A stretch of DNA of 64,000 nucleotides, taken from the NCBI RefSeq assembly GCF_002873135.1, contig NZ_MCVI01000003.1:297247-361246 (forward strand), written 5' to 3'. Positions 31,121 through 39,562 of the stretch are shown piece by piece (position 1 is the stretch's first letter; every line of letters starts with the position of its first letter). This DNA is from Shewanella sp. 10N.286.48.A6 (lineage in GTDB: Bacteria; Pseudomonadota; Gammaproteobacteria; Enterobacterales; Shewanellaceae). Below the pieces are notes generated by a model. It did not search any database and was not told the origin of the DNA. It was given only the letters and a program-made list of their open reading frames with translations. The translations under genes were made by a program, and so were the position numbers.

Positions 31121-31155
31121 ATTGGTAATAACAACAGAAAAATTGGTATACCAAT
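31121..31155. promoter_or_regulatory. Pair of GntR/FadR-type operator-like boxes
   Basis: ATTGGTAATAACA (31121-31133) and the perfect palindrome ATTGGTATACCAAT (31142-31155) have starts 21 bases apart, two helical turns. They resemble PdhR/FadR-class sites (ATTGGT...ACCAAT). Similar boxes lie upstream of the adjacent gntR gene, so this is inferred to be a target of that regulator. Confidence 0.5.
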
Positions 31156-31268
31156 AGACCAGCTAGATGATCTTCGTAACCAACGCCAAAAATACAAACA
31201 AATATCATTCTCAGAAAATTTGTTACAATTTAGTAATAAAAAAACTTTTAAGATAGCAAGGTAATTAC

Positions 31269-31340
31269 ATGCTTTTTAAGCACCTATCATCACTTTTTCA
31301 CTGTAAATCAATAAAAGCTTATCCCGAAGGTTTAATATAA
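31269..31340 (+). pseudogene. Orphan start region, likely remnant of a deleted gene
   Basis: An ATG with AAGG 7 bases ahead opens a 23-codon frame (MLFKHLSSLF...) that ends at a TAA. It lies about 115 bases downstream of the operator-like palindrome, the layout of a promoter plus gene start. No continuation is visible in other frames. The short product may instead be chance; support is positional only. Confidence 0.3.
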
Positions 31341-31427
31341 TGTCCAATAAACTGACAATCCTTGTTAATTGATAAGGTAAAATATCACCAGGGTTAGACT
31401 CTAGACCAACTCGGCTTAAGTCATTAA

Positions 31428-31466
31428 ATTAGTGATTTGAATTAGCGATTTGAATTAGCGATAAGA
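31428..31466. repeat. 13-bp tandem repeat, three copies
   Basis: ATTAGTGATTTGA, ATTAGCGATTTGA and ATTAGCGATAAGA follow each other without spacing in non-coding DNA downstream of gntR. Probably a slippage product. Confidence 0.6.
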
Positions 31467-31554
31467 GTAAAAAAGACAACCTTTAACCGCAGCCCTTGCT
31501 TTGGCCGCTGATTTTGTACAAAAAAAACAAACAGAATTCTCTACAACCATAAAA

Positions 31555-31575
31555 AAAGGACGCTTAGCGTCCTTT
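31555..31575 (-). terminator. Terminator of the gntR gene
   Basis: A 9-bp stem AAAGGACGC/GCGTCCTTT with a 3-base loop and a 7-T run on the minus strand, 18 bases past the gntR stop. Confidence 0.85.
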
Positions 31576-31592
31576 AAAGTGTGTATTGATGG

Positions 31593-32333
31593 TTAACTTA
31601 ATCTGTTAACCAAGTTATCAATTGAATATAAATCACGCTTCTCACTGTTTTTACGTTTCACTTCTTCAAGTGATTTAGCCTCAACAGTATCAAACAATAC
31701 ATTAATCAAGCGATTAAAGTGTTTGTGCATAGCTGCACGCGCCTCTGAAGCATCTGCTGCGGCTAGAGCCTCATAAATGGCAGTATGTTCATCTAAGGTC
31801 TTCTGGTTGTCTTTACTACAAACGCTATCGTAGTCGTCAATAATTTTTGGACTTGATGCCCGCAATGCCCACAAGCTTTCAAACATTTTGATTAATGCAC
31901 CGTTACGAGTGGAGTTAGCAATGATGTTATGAAACATTTGATCTGCTTCTTCTACATAAGACTTATTTTCCATCATAACCAACGTCTTATTTAACTCTAC
32001 CAATTCTTCTTCGGTAATAGTATTTGCAGCAAGTGCCGCTATCTCACCTTCAACAAGTGCTCTAGCCTGGGTTAATTCAAAGGCGTTTATTTTGTTTTTT
32101 AGCTGGGACTGATTGACTGATTGTAAGACGTAAACACCCGAACCCGTTTTAACTTCAATTTTCTCTCGCACTTCCAGTGCAATAATCGCCTCACGAATGG
32201 TTGGACGGCTAACATCAAACTTTTCAGCTAGCTCCCTTTCTGGAGGTAAACGACTACCAGGTACATATTCGCCGCGAGTAATAGACGCTTCAATCTCTTC
32301 TACGATGCGCCAAAACATACGTCTATTTTTCAT
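31593..32333 (-). CDS. GntR-family regulator, FadR subfamily
   Basis: 246 residues. N-terminal winged helix (about 1-75) with PGSRLPPERELAEKFDVSRPTIREAI, the GntR signature, then an all-helical FadR-type FCD effector domain. The domain ends with the metal-ligand pattern DEHTAIYEALAAADASEARAAMHKHF. Divergent from a broken TonB receptor and a PL6 lyase-cupin-MFS operon, so probably the uronate/alginate regulator. Four ATTGGTA-type boxes flank it, two in its own upstream region, suggesting autoregulation. Confidence 0.88.
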   Translation of the reverse strand: MKNRRMFWRIVEEIEASITRGEYVPGSRLPPERELAEKFDVSRPTIREAIIALEVREKIEVKTGSGVYVLQSVNQSQLKNKINAFELTQARALVEGEIAALAANTITEEELVELNKTLVMMENKSYVEEADQMFHNIIANSTRNGALIKMFESLWALRASSPKIIDDYDSVCSKDNQKTLDEHTAIYEALAAADASEARAAMHKHFNRLINVLFDTVEAKSLEEVKRKNSEKRDLYSIDNLVNRLS

Positions 32334-32643
32334 GTTTGGTCCTTCAATATTTTAAAAAATAACAATTTGCATAACCTACATCATATCGATTTAGTCATTC
32401 AACGCAAAGCCTATTTATCAGTTTAGATTGCAATTCAGCAATCATACAAGCAGTAATTATTGTTACCTTAATGTTATTGGTAATAACAAAAAAGTAAAGT
32501 CAATTTAATATTGGTAACACAAAATGGTTGACACGCACCATGACCATTGGTTAGTTTCTATGCAGCGAAAGGTTGTATTTAAAGATCATGTTTAAAGGAT
32601 TGTGTTCGCATTTAAATACAATATTTTATCTGGGGAGATAAAC
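32334..32643. other. 310-base divergent regulatory region
   Basis: Lies between gntR (minus) and the remnant receptor gene (plus). It carries the operator-like boxes at 32473-32522 and an inverted GGTAACAA-type half site near 32456-32468. No other gene is visible. Confidence 0.6.
32473..32522. promoter_or_regulatory. GntR operator-like boxes in the divergent region
   Basis: GTTATTGGTAATAAC (32473-32487, a 6-bp inverted repeat around GGT) and ATTGGTAACACAA (32510-32522). The core ATTGGTAAYA is shared with the boxes at 31121 and 31142. They lie 140-190 bases upstream of gntR and 120-170 bases upstream of the receptor remnant, where a local repressor could control both directions. Confidence 0.55.
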
Positions 32644-33013
32644 GTGAAACTTAATAAAATAAGCGACGCATTAAGGTTAAGTAAGCTTAACTGGCAGCCA
32701 AAATATTGTGCCTGATGCAAATCTATTTGGTTTCTCACCACAAGTGGCATCTGCGTCAGTGTATTGGGAAGGTGATTGGGCAACATTGCCAGTGCTTTAT
32801 AAGTACCGTGAGTCCTATTTCCAACCTAATAACTTGCCGTTTCCAGATTGTTCAAACCGTTATGTGCAAGACTCTGATTACTTATCTGTATCACTTAAAG
32901 CGCTAAACCTGCTAGACGAGCCACAAATCATGACTCGTGGTAATGACACCACAGTTTCTGACTACTCTCGTTCAGGGCCTAAGTATTTCCTTGGCGCGAA
33001 AGTTAAGTTTTAA
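32644..33013 (+). pseudogene. TonB-dependent receptor reduced to head and tail
   Basis: A GTG with GGGGAG 6 bases ahead opens a receptor-like N-terminus of 16 or so residues (MKLNKISDALRLSK...), which runs into a TGA at 32713. A different frame then gives about 105 residues from NIVPDANLFGF to the terminal AKVKF. That tail has the YRESYFQP stretch and the final Phe typical of TonB-receptor barrels. An intact receptor would need roughly 800 more residues. An internal deletion is the simplest reading. It heads the alginate operon and would have imported oligoalginate. Confidence 0.75.
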
Positions 33014-33038
33014 TCCGCATTAGAAACTTAGCATTGCC

Positions 33039-33066
33039 ACTCCTACCCCACTATTGAGCTAGGAGT
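33039..33066 (+). terminator. Possible weak terminator/attenuator before the PL6 gene
   Basis: ACTCCTA and TAGGAGT flank a 14-base loop and are followed by TTATTT. The stem is short, so this could end receptor transcripts only partly or be chance. Confidence 0.35.
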
Positions 33067-33111
33067 TTATTTACGATTAAAACAACACTAAAACTCAGTA
33101 TAAAAATAACA

Positions 33112-35415
33112 ATGAGCGTACTAATGCAATATCAATATTTACCTAGCAAGGATAAAAACTTAAAACATATTGCTCTTATGCTGTGTCTATCGGCATTAAG
33201 CCCTTTCTTATCGCTCAATGCAGCCACTTACACAGTGAAGACGCCTGTGGAATATAACCAAACAATAAAAAATATTGTCGCAGGTGATGAAATCATCTTG
33301 GCTGACGGTATTTGGCAAGACTTTGAAATCAACTTTAGCGGTCAAGGCACAAAAGCGGCCCCCATCACACTGTCAGCGCAAACCAAAGGCAAAGTCATAT
33401 TATCAGGACAATCTAATTTGCGTTTATCTGGCCAGTATTTACATGTAAGCGGCTTAGTATTTAAAAATGGCTACAGTCCAAGCCGTGAAGTGATTGCCTT
33501 TAGAAGCAGTGATGATGATTTTGCTAATCATTCGCGAGTATCTGAAGTGGTCATCGACAACTTCAATAAGCCAGAGCGATTTGATTCTGATCAGTGGGTG
33601 GCGCTGTATGGTAAAAATAACCGCTTCGACCACAATCATTTAGTGGGTAAGCGTAATAAAGGCGTGACCTTAACGGTGCGATTAAAATCGCCGTTAAGTC
33701 AGCAAAATAATCATCAGATTGATCATAACTACTTTGGTCCTCGGCCAACCTTGGGATCCAATGGCGGTGAAACAATCCGCATTGGCACTAGCCATCATTC
33801 CATGTCGGCATCGCAAACTGTCATCGAAAATAACTACTTTGACCGCTGTGATGGCGAAGTAGAAATCATCTCCGTTAAGTCCGGCAACAACACCATTCGT
33901 AACAACACCTTTTTTGCATCCCGCGGCACCTTAACCCTACGTCATGGTAATGCTAACCAAATAAGCAGCAATGTATTTTTAGGTAATGGCGTAGAGCACA
34001 CTGGCGGCGTTCGGGTGATCAATCGCGATCAAATCGTCACCAACAACTACTTTGAAGGCTTAACGGGTTATCGCTTTGGCAGTGGCTTCACCATTATGAA
34101 TGGCGTACCTAACTCGCCTTTAAATCGTTATCACCAAGTGGTTAATGCCAATATTAATCACAACAGTTTTATTGATGTAAACCATATTCATTTAGCTGCA
34201 GGTAGTGATGCTGAACGCTCTGCTGCGCCGCTAGAAACTCAGTTTTCAAAAAACCTGTTAGTTAATCGCAATCAACTATCACCATTCGCCATATTTGATG
34301 ATATTTCAGGGATAAGCTTTACTAATAACGTTTCTAATAAGCTTAACAATAACAGCATTACTCAAGGCATTGATGCGCAATCGATTAAACTCGTGCGGGC
34401 TGAAAATGGCCTGTTATATCCAAGCAATAACGCCTTAAGCGCCTATGGCATATCGACCTCACTCACTCCCACTTTAAAAAGCGCAACTGGCGTGAGTTGG
34501 TATCCGAAAACAGAACCAGAAATCGCCTTTGATTCAGGTAACCAAATCGCAGTTTCAACCGCGCAAGAGCTTAAGCAAGCCGTTAACCATGCAAGCGCTG
34601 GCGATGTTATCGCACTCAATAACGGCGAATATCAGCTTGAACAAGTGTTACTTATCAATAAGCCGCTCACCATCAAGGCACGAGTAAAGCAACAAGCCAA
34701 ACTGAGTTTTAGCCAATCCAGCCTATTTGAAATTCAAAATAACGGCAGTTTAAAGCTCGATGGTTTAGTCATTAGCGGTAAAAATAGTACCAATATTGCA
34801 GGTAACGATATTGCAGCTAACGATGTTGCAGAAAACAGTGTGGTAAAAACCACCAGCTCCGGCATGTTAACCAATTATCGATTCAGCTTATTAAATAGTG
34901 AAATCAAACAACTTGATAACCAGCCTTCATTTCACTTTTTTGACTCAGGTGCGCGAGCTTTTGCCAATAATATTGTCATTAGCAATAATCACTTTATCAA
35001 TATCAGCGGTGATATTTTAAGGCTCAATAAAGAGACTGATGATAAAGGCATTTATAACGCTGAGTATGTACAAGTAAACAACAATCAGTTTGAGCATATT
35101 CAAGGCTCACTGGTTAATTTATATCGCGGCGGTAAAGACGAAAGTACCTTCGGCCCTCACCTTACATTTGTGAATAATCACATCAATCAGGTTGGCCTTG
35201 GAAAACGTAATCCCTTCAAAGCCAGCTTATACCTTCATGGCGTGCAAGTGACCGATATGGCTAATAATCAATTTACTGACAGTGCCGCAGTCAAAATAGA
35301 ACACACCACAGGTGACCCCGTCACTCAACTCAGTCATAACCAATTTACTCATACGCTACTACCAACCATTAGCGCGCTTTATGAAAACCCTAAATTTATC
35401 CATAAAAACCAATAA
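33112..35415 (+). CDS. Alginate lyase, polysaccharide lyase family 6
   Basis: Secreted beta-helix lyase that cleaves alginate (or related uronan) by beta-elimination. 767 residues. Signal peptide about 16-38 ending LNA, a catalytic right-handed beta-helix (about 40-370) and a second beta-helix (about 470-760), the two-domain PL6 layout. The catalytic pair is intact: Lys256 in ISVKSGNN and Arg277 in LTLRHGN, 21 residues apart as in chondroitinase B. Start: ATG at 33112, or the in-frame ATG at 33124; neither has a good Shine-Dalgarno. An imperfect 15-bp repeat sits in a loop near 561-575. Confidence 0.92.
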   Translation: MSVLMQYQYLPSKDKNLKHIALMLCLSALSPFLSLNAATYTVKTPVEYNQTIKNIVAGDEIILADGIWQDFEINFSGQGTKAAPITLSAQTKGKVILSGQSNLRLSGQYLHVSGLVFKNGYSPSREVIAFRSSDDDFANHSRVSEVVIDNFNKPERFDSDQWVALYGKNNRFDHNHLVGKRNKGVTLTVRLKSPLSQQNNHQIDHNYFGPRPTLGSNGGETIRIGTSHHSMSASQTVIENNYFDRCDGEVEIISVKSGNNTIRNNTFFASRGTLTLRHGNANQISSNVFLGNGVEHTGGVRVINRDQIVTNNYFEGLTGYRFGSGFTIMNGVPNSPLNRYHQVVNANINHNSFIDVNHIHLAAGSDAERSAAPLETQFSKNLLVNRNQLSPFAIFDDISGISFTNNVSNKLNNNSITQGIDAQSIKLVRAENGLLYPSNNALSAYGISTSLTPTLKSATGVSWYPKTEPEIAFDSGNQIAVSTAQELKQAVNHASAGDVIALNNGEYQLEQVLLINKPLTIKARVKQQAKLSFSQSSLFEIQNNGSLKLDGLVISGKNSTNIAGNDIAANDVAENSVVKTTSSGMLTNYRFSLLNSEIKQLDNQPSFHFFDSGARAFANNIVISNNHFINISGDILRLNKETDDKGIYNAEYVQVNNNQFEHIQGSLVNLYRGGKDESTFGPHLTFVNNHINQVGLGKRNPFKASLYLHGVQVTDMANNQFTDSAAVKIEHTTGDPVTQLSHNQFTHTLLPTISALYENPKFIHKNQ
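34792..34836 (+). repeat. Three 15-bp imperfect repeats inside the PL6 gene
   Basis: Units AATATTGCAGGTAAC, GATATTGCAGCTAAC and GATGTTGCAGAAAAC encode NIAGN, DIAAN and DVAEN. They keep the frame and probably lie in a surface loop of the second beta-helix. Confidence 0.7.
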
Positions 35416-35440
35416 CTAAAAATAAGCAGTAGGAGTCACA

Positions 35441-35788
35441 ATGAAACAGAGCGAACATTTTTCATTTGGAAATGAAACAGAAATTGAAGACATTGGCGGC
35501 GGTTTAAAGCGTCAAATGCTTGGGTTTAATCAAGAGCTAATGGCAGTAAAAATTTGGTTTGAGAAAGGAGCCATTGGTTACAATCATGCCCACAGACACT
35601 CACAAGTTTCATACGTTGTGGAAGGTGAATTTCACTTTAATATCGATGGCGTCACTAAAATTCTAAGAGCCGGTGATAGCTGTATGATCCCGCCTCATGC
35701 AGACCATGGGGCCACTTGCCCAACAGGCGGTATTTTAATTGATACCTTTAGTCCCGCAAGAGAAGATTTCATTGAGGGACTAAAATGA
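35441..35788 (+). CDS. kdgF: KdgF-like cupin, uronate linearisation
   Basis: Single cupin domain of 115 residues. KdgF proteins convert the unsaturated monouronate released by lyases to the linear 4-deoxy-5-hexoseulose uronate. Metal ligands fit His49, His51 or His53, and Gln55 in the HAHRHSQVSYVVEGEF motif, with His89 in PPHADHG. AGGAG lies 5 bases before the ATG. It lies between the lyase and the transporter, and its last codons overlap the transporter start in ATGA. Confidence 0.88.
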   Translation: MKQSEHFSFGNETEIEDIGGGLKRQMLGFNQELMAVKIWFEKGAIGYNHAHRHSQVSYVVEGEFHFNIDGVTKILRAGDSCMIPPHADHGATCPTGGILIDTFSPAREDFIEGLK

Positions 35789-37086
35789 AAATAAGAAACT
35801 TACGCTGGTGGGTGATTCTACTCATCGCATTAGCTACGGTAATTAATTATATCGACCGTTCAGCGCTAAGCGTGCTTTGGCCTGATATTGTTGAAGATAT
35901 ATTTCCTAATGAAACCGCACTAGAGCGCAAACAGATCTATGCCAATATTTCTATTGTATTCATATTATCTTATGCCTTTGGTCAGGCGATATTTGGTAAA
36001 ATATTTGACTGGATTGGTACCCGACTAGGCTTTGTGCTCTCAATTGGGGTGTGGTCTATTGCAACAGCTGCGCACGCATTCGCACAGGGTATGCTGAGCT
36101 TCAGTATCTTTAGAGCAATTCTAGGTCTGGCTGAGGCAGGTAACTGGCCAGGCGCAGCTAAAAGTAATGCTGATTGGTTTCCTACAAAAGAGCGTGCTTT
36201 AGCTCAAGGCATTTTTAACTCAGGCGCTGCGATTGGCGGCATTATATCGATTCCACTTATCGCTTATATGACCGTTTATTTTAGCTGGCAAATGGTCTTC
36301 GTTGTCATTGGTTTGGTTGGTTTATTATGGTTAATCCCTTGGATTATCTTAGTTAAAGCACCGCCTAAGTCTCACCCTTGGATTACCGAGGAGGAGCGAC
36401 AATACATTTTAACAGGTCAGAAATGCACTAACGCTGACGATGAAGTTGATGCAAAAGAATATAACCCGACCACCACAGAGCTACTTTCTCATAAGCAAAG
36501 TTGGGGCGTTATTATTGCGTCTGCAGCAATCGATCCTATCTGGTGGTTGTTTGTTTTCTGGATCCCTATTTACCTCAATGAAGTGTACGCCATGGATGTT
36601 AAGTCTATTGGGATATACGGCTGGGTGCCTTATGTGGGAGCAATGCTTGGGGCATGGTTTGGTGGCTTACTGGCACAAAACCGTTTAAAAGCAGGTTGGG
36701 ATACCAATAAAACCCGTAAGCTGACGATTACCCTGGGTTGTTTGATTATGTTGCCATCGCTTTTATCTATGGCAAACCCAGGTGGGCCAACGACCGCGGT
36801 AATGATCATGGCGGTGATCTTGTTCGGCTTTCAAACGGCTATTGGTAATGTACAAACACTGCCCAGTGATTTATTTGGGAAAAAAGCTGTGGGTACACTA
36901 GCAGGGTTTTCAGGAATGGCTGCCAAGCTAGGGGCATTAGGGTTAACAGCGTTAGTGCCCTATTTAACGGCTGACGGTAACTACACGCCAGCATTTGTTA
37001 TTGGTGCATCTTTAGCTCTCATTGCCATTGCTGCGGTGTGGATATTGATCCCCAGAATTGAGCCTGTTAGCCCCAAAAGCAAATAG
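35785..37086 (+). CDS. MFS transporter, hexuronate (ExuT-like) family
   Basis: 433 residues with 12 predicted membrane helices. The N-terminus (WWVILLIALATVINYIDRSALSVLWP) and the RAILGLAEAGNWPGAAKSNADWFPTKER loop are hallmarks of the anion:cation symporter (ACS) family that carries hexuronates. Its start overlaps the cupin stop by 4 bases (ATGA), so the two are coupled. It probably imports alginate-derived uronates across the inner membrane. No downstream KDG-pathway enzymes are in the window. Confidence 0.9.
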   Translation: MKIRNLRWWVILLIALATVINYIDRSALSVLWPDIVEDIFPNETALERKQIYANISIVFILSYAFGQAIFGKIFDWIGTRLGFVLSIGVWSIATAAHAFAQGMLSFSIFRAILGLAEAGNWPGAAKSNADWFPTKERALAQGIFNSGAAIGGIISIPLIAYMTVYFSWQMVFVVIGLVGLLWLIPWIILVKAPPKSHPWITEEERQYILTGQKCTNADDEVDAKEYNPTTTELLSHKQSWGVIIASAAIDPIWWLFVFWIPIYLNEVYAMDVKSIGIYGWVPYVGAMLGAWFGGLLAQNRLKAGWDTNKTRKLTITLGCLIMLPSLLSMANPGGPTTAVMIMAVILFGFQTAIGNVQTLPSDLFGKKAVGTLAGFSGMAAKLGALGLTALVPYLTADGNYTPAFVIGASLALIAIAAVWILIPRIEPVSPKSK

Positions 37087-37297
37087 CCTCAGCTCAAGAT
37101 AGATTAACAACGATTTAGCATTACATTATCTAGCAATAAACCTTATGTTCTGAGCAAACATAAAGTGACTAGTTAATTGTCGCTGGGGCTGAACCCAAAT
37201 AGCCCTTTTTTATTTGGTGAGACCTACTTTTCATGTACTCAACCCCTTCCGAGTATCTGTTAAGTAGGTTAAACCTTTCTTTAAAAATCCGTCATCA

Positions 37298-38215
37298 TTA
37301 TCGAGTCTGGCTCTGCTCTTCCTCAAGATGGTTAAGGTTTTCAGTATGACTATTGGCCTTAGCATCAACTTGAGCCGGCGGCGACAATAACACCGCTAAT
37401 CTTTGCTTTAATGTTAACCCCGCCATAGTCACTTCCTTAAACATGTCTCGCCACTCAGCAAAGCTCACGATTATAGGATTAAAACTATTAACCGGCTTGG
37501 TAATACCATACACCACGGTGTCATTTTCAGGCTCAAAGGTGTTAAATAACTTATCCCAAATGATCAGCACGCCTGCATAATTTTTATCAATATATTGTGG
37601 GTTACGGCCATGGTGCACCCGATGATGTGACGGCGTATTAAAAATAAGCTCAAGCGGGCCAAGAGATTTAATCGCTTGGGTATGCACAAAAAACTGTAAC
37701 CCCAAATTAAGCAGTACTACAAATACCACCCAATTGGGGTCAAACCCAATCACCACCAATGGCAGCCAAAACAGCCACATTCCCGCTAAGGGGTAAAGCA
37801 AACTCTGCCTAAAAGCAGTGCTGAAATTCATATTTTCAGAGCTATGGTGAACAACATGAGCCGCCCACATCCAGCGCACACGGTGGCTTGCGCGGTGAAA
37901 CCAGTAATAACAGAAATCTTGGGCGATCATCAACGCAATAAAACTGCCAATTCCCATTTGAATATCAAGTAGCTTCCAATCAAATACCATCAGGTATAAT
38001 TTTGCGATAAATAATCCGGCTAAAATGTCAGTTAGTTGATGCATTGCGGCAAGGCAAAAATTACACGCAACTTCCATAGGGGCGTACTTGGCTGATTCGG
38101 GTAACTTATTGGCTCTAGTGCCTAGATACCACTCCAGTAAAATGCACAGGAAAAATAGCGGCGCCAGCACCAGTAGCAAGATCTCGGGGTGAGTGATCAG
38201 TGTATTCAAATCCAT
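37298..38215 (-). CDS. Sterol desaturase/fatty-acid hydroxylase family membrane enzyme
   Basis: 305 residues, membrane-bound di-iron enzyme. The histidine clusters needed for iron are all present: HRASH, HVVHHS and HHRVHH. About five hydrophobic segments surround them. Known bacterial members hydroxylate or desaturate lipids and carotenoids; the substrate here is open. AAGG precedes the ATG. The DUF2804 gene lies 87 bases upstream on the same strand. Confidence 0.88.
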   Translation of the reverse strand: MDLNTLITHPEILLLVLAPLFFLCILLEWYLGTRANKLPESAKYAPMEVACNFCLAAMHQLTDILAGLFIAKLYLMVFDWKLLDIQMGIGSFIALMIAQDFCYYWFHRASHRVRWMWAAHVVHHSSENMNFSTAFRQSLLYPLAGMWLFWLPLVVIGFDPNWVVFVVLLNLGLQFFVHTQAIKSLGPLELIFNTPSHHRVHHGRNPQYIDKNYAGVLIIWDKLFNTFEPENDTVVYGITKPVNSFNPIIVSFAEWRDMFKEVTMAGLTLKQRLAVLLSPPAQVDAKANSHTENLNHLEEEQSQTR

Positions 38216-38302
38216 TGAAAACCTTCTTTATTTTTTATTATTGTATTTTATGAATCTATTTATAAATGCATTAACCCATTAGCGCTAACAGGCTTAGGTT
38301 CA

Positions 38303-39340
38303 TTACCACTTTGCAAAATGATCTTCGGTTAATCCAAGTTGATTTTGTAACTGATGCACTCGGCCATTATTGTCGGTTATCTGGCCACTAAAATAACCAA
38401 TATACTGCCTGAAATTACTTTTAAGAAACCCAAGGTTAATCTTCTCACTGCGACACTTTAATGCGTGAAAGCTTAAATCAATTTGATTGTCCCCCCCGGT
38501 GATGTACCAATCATCGTCACTGCGCTGGCGATTAAACTCAAACCTTACCGCGGGCATAAAATGGCGTTCACCATTAATCCATAACACGTTCTCGGTGGCG
38601 CCTGTTTCATTAACGCCCGCGGCTAAGTTAAGCCCCAACACACCAGACTCTACTTGAGTATTAATTGACGCCCAGCGCCAGCTGGTTTCTCGGCGCATGT
38701 ATCCGGCAGAAAAATCATAACTCGCTAAAGCCTGATTCAGCGGCTGCGGTTCATCATTGACCGTTAAACTGCCTGATACTTTTAAACCATTGTGTTTTTG
38801 GGTATACGTCCAACCGTTATAGCCGGTTGGCGTGCATAAACTCATCGGCAAACTTAACATGGGCGCTGTTAATGTAAGCTCAGCCTGAATATTGTCTGCG
38901 GCGATATATAACTGCCAGACACCGTCTTTAATAACAAATTCAATCTGAGATTGGCGATGCTTAATGCGCGACTGACCATTTTTAGGTGACTGAGACAGTG
39001 ACATACCCAGCGCTAACGGTTTTAAGGTTTGCGTCTGTGTTAAGCCATTTTTTTCTATGTCATAGAGGTAACAAAAACTGCTGCCAACATAGCGAATATC
39101 GGCAATAGCCACCCCAATGATATAACGAGGGGTAGTAATATTAATAAATTGAAATTGCTTAAAATCGACATGTTTTGCAAACCATGAACTGGGCTTATCC
39201 ATGTCAGTAAAGTAACTAAATTGCTTAACACCAAGATCTGCGACAATGCCATCAAAATGCCCATATATAGGTTGGCCGTCATTTTTAATTAACGATTCTG
39301 GCGCTAATGCCGAAGTGGGTTGTCGATGATGTAAAGCCAT
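38303..39340 (-). CDS. DUF2804 protein
   Basis: 345 residues, beta-rich and soluble-looking with no signal peptide or membrane helix. Family features include the GHFDGIVADLGVKQFSYFTDMDKPSSWFAKHV start and the YDFSAGYMRRETSWRWAS centre. The fold resembles lipocalin-like, hydroxyneurosporene-synthase-type domains; this is from general resemblance. Function unknown. Probably co-transcribed with the following sterol-desaturase-family gene, which hints at a lipid-linked role. Confidence 0.8.
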   Translation of the reverse strand: MALHHRQPTSALAPESLIKNDGQPIYGHFDGIVADLGVKQFSYFTDMDKPSSWFAKHVDFKQFQFINITTPRYIIGVAIADIRYVGSSFCYLYDIEKNGLTQTQTLKPLALGMSLSQSPKNGQSRIKHRQSQIEFVIKDGVWQLYIAADNIQAELTLTAPMLSLPMSLCTPTGYNGWTYTQKHNGLKVSGSLTVNDEPQPLNQALASYDFSAGYMRRETSWRWASINTQVESGVLGLNLAAGVNETGATENVLWINGERHFMPAVRFEFNRQRSDDDWYITGGDNQIDLSFHALKCRSEKINLGFLKSNFRQYIGYFSGQITDNNGRVHQLQNQLGLTEDHFAKW

Positions 39341-39562
39341 TTAGCATCCAATGAATAATATGATTAGACTCTAACCTCTATACTTTCAGGGCTAAAGTCA
39401 ATGGTTTGTTACCATGGGATATCACCACTAATCTCTCATCATCATGGCGAAATAATCCAGACTAATAAATGAACCTGTGAAACTGATTAACTCAGGTTAT
39501 TGGGCTGGCAAGGCAGTAAAAATCTGTTATTCTGAGGCCATCATTTTTTACCGTTTTGTGAC

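Larger units (their letters stand above)
30681..31592. other. 912-base region with no intact gene
   Basis: It holds a 14-bp near-perfect hairpin just after rlmG (30713-30741), two ATTGGTA-type boxes (31121-31155), a start codon with Shine-Dalgarno opening only a 23-codon frame (31269), a 13-bp tandem repeat (31428-31466) and the gntR terminator. The rest shows no coding pattern. Together these suggest the remains of a deleted gene at the edge of the alginate locus. Confidence 0.6.

Noticed and set aside
32592..32906. Short frames around the receptor remnant on both strands as genes
   Set aside because: They overlap the readable head and tail of the deleted TonB receptor in other frames and have no family features.
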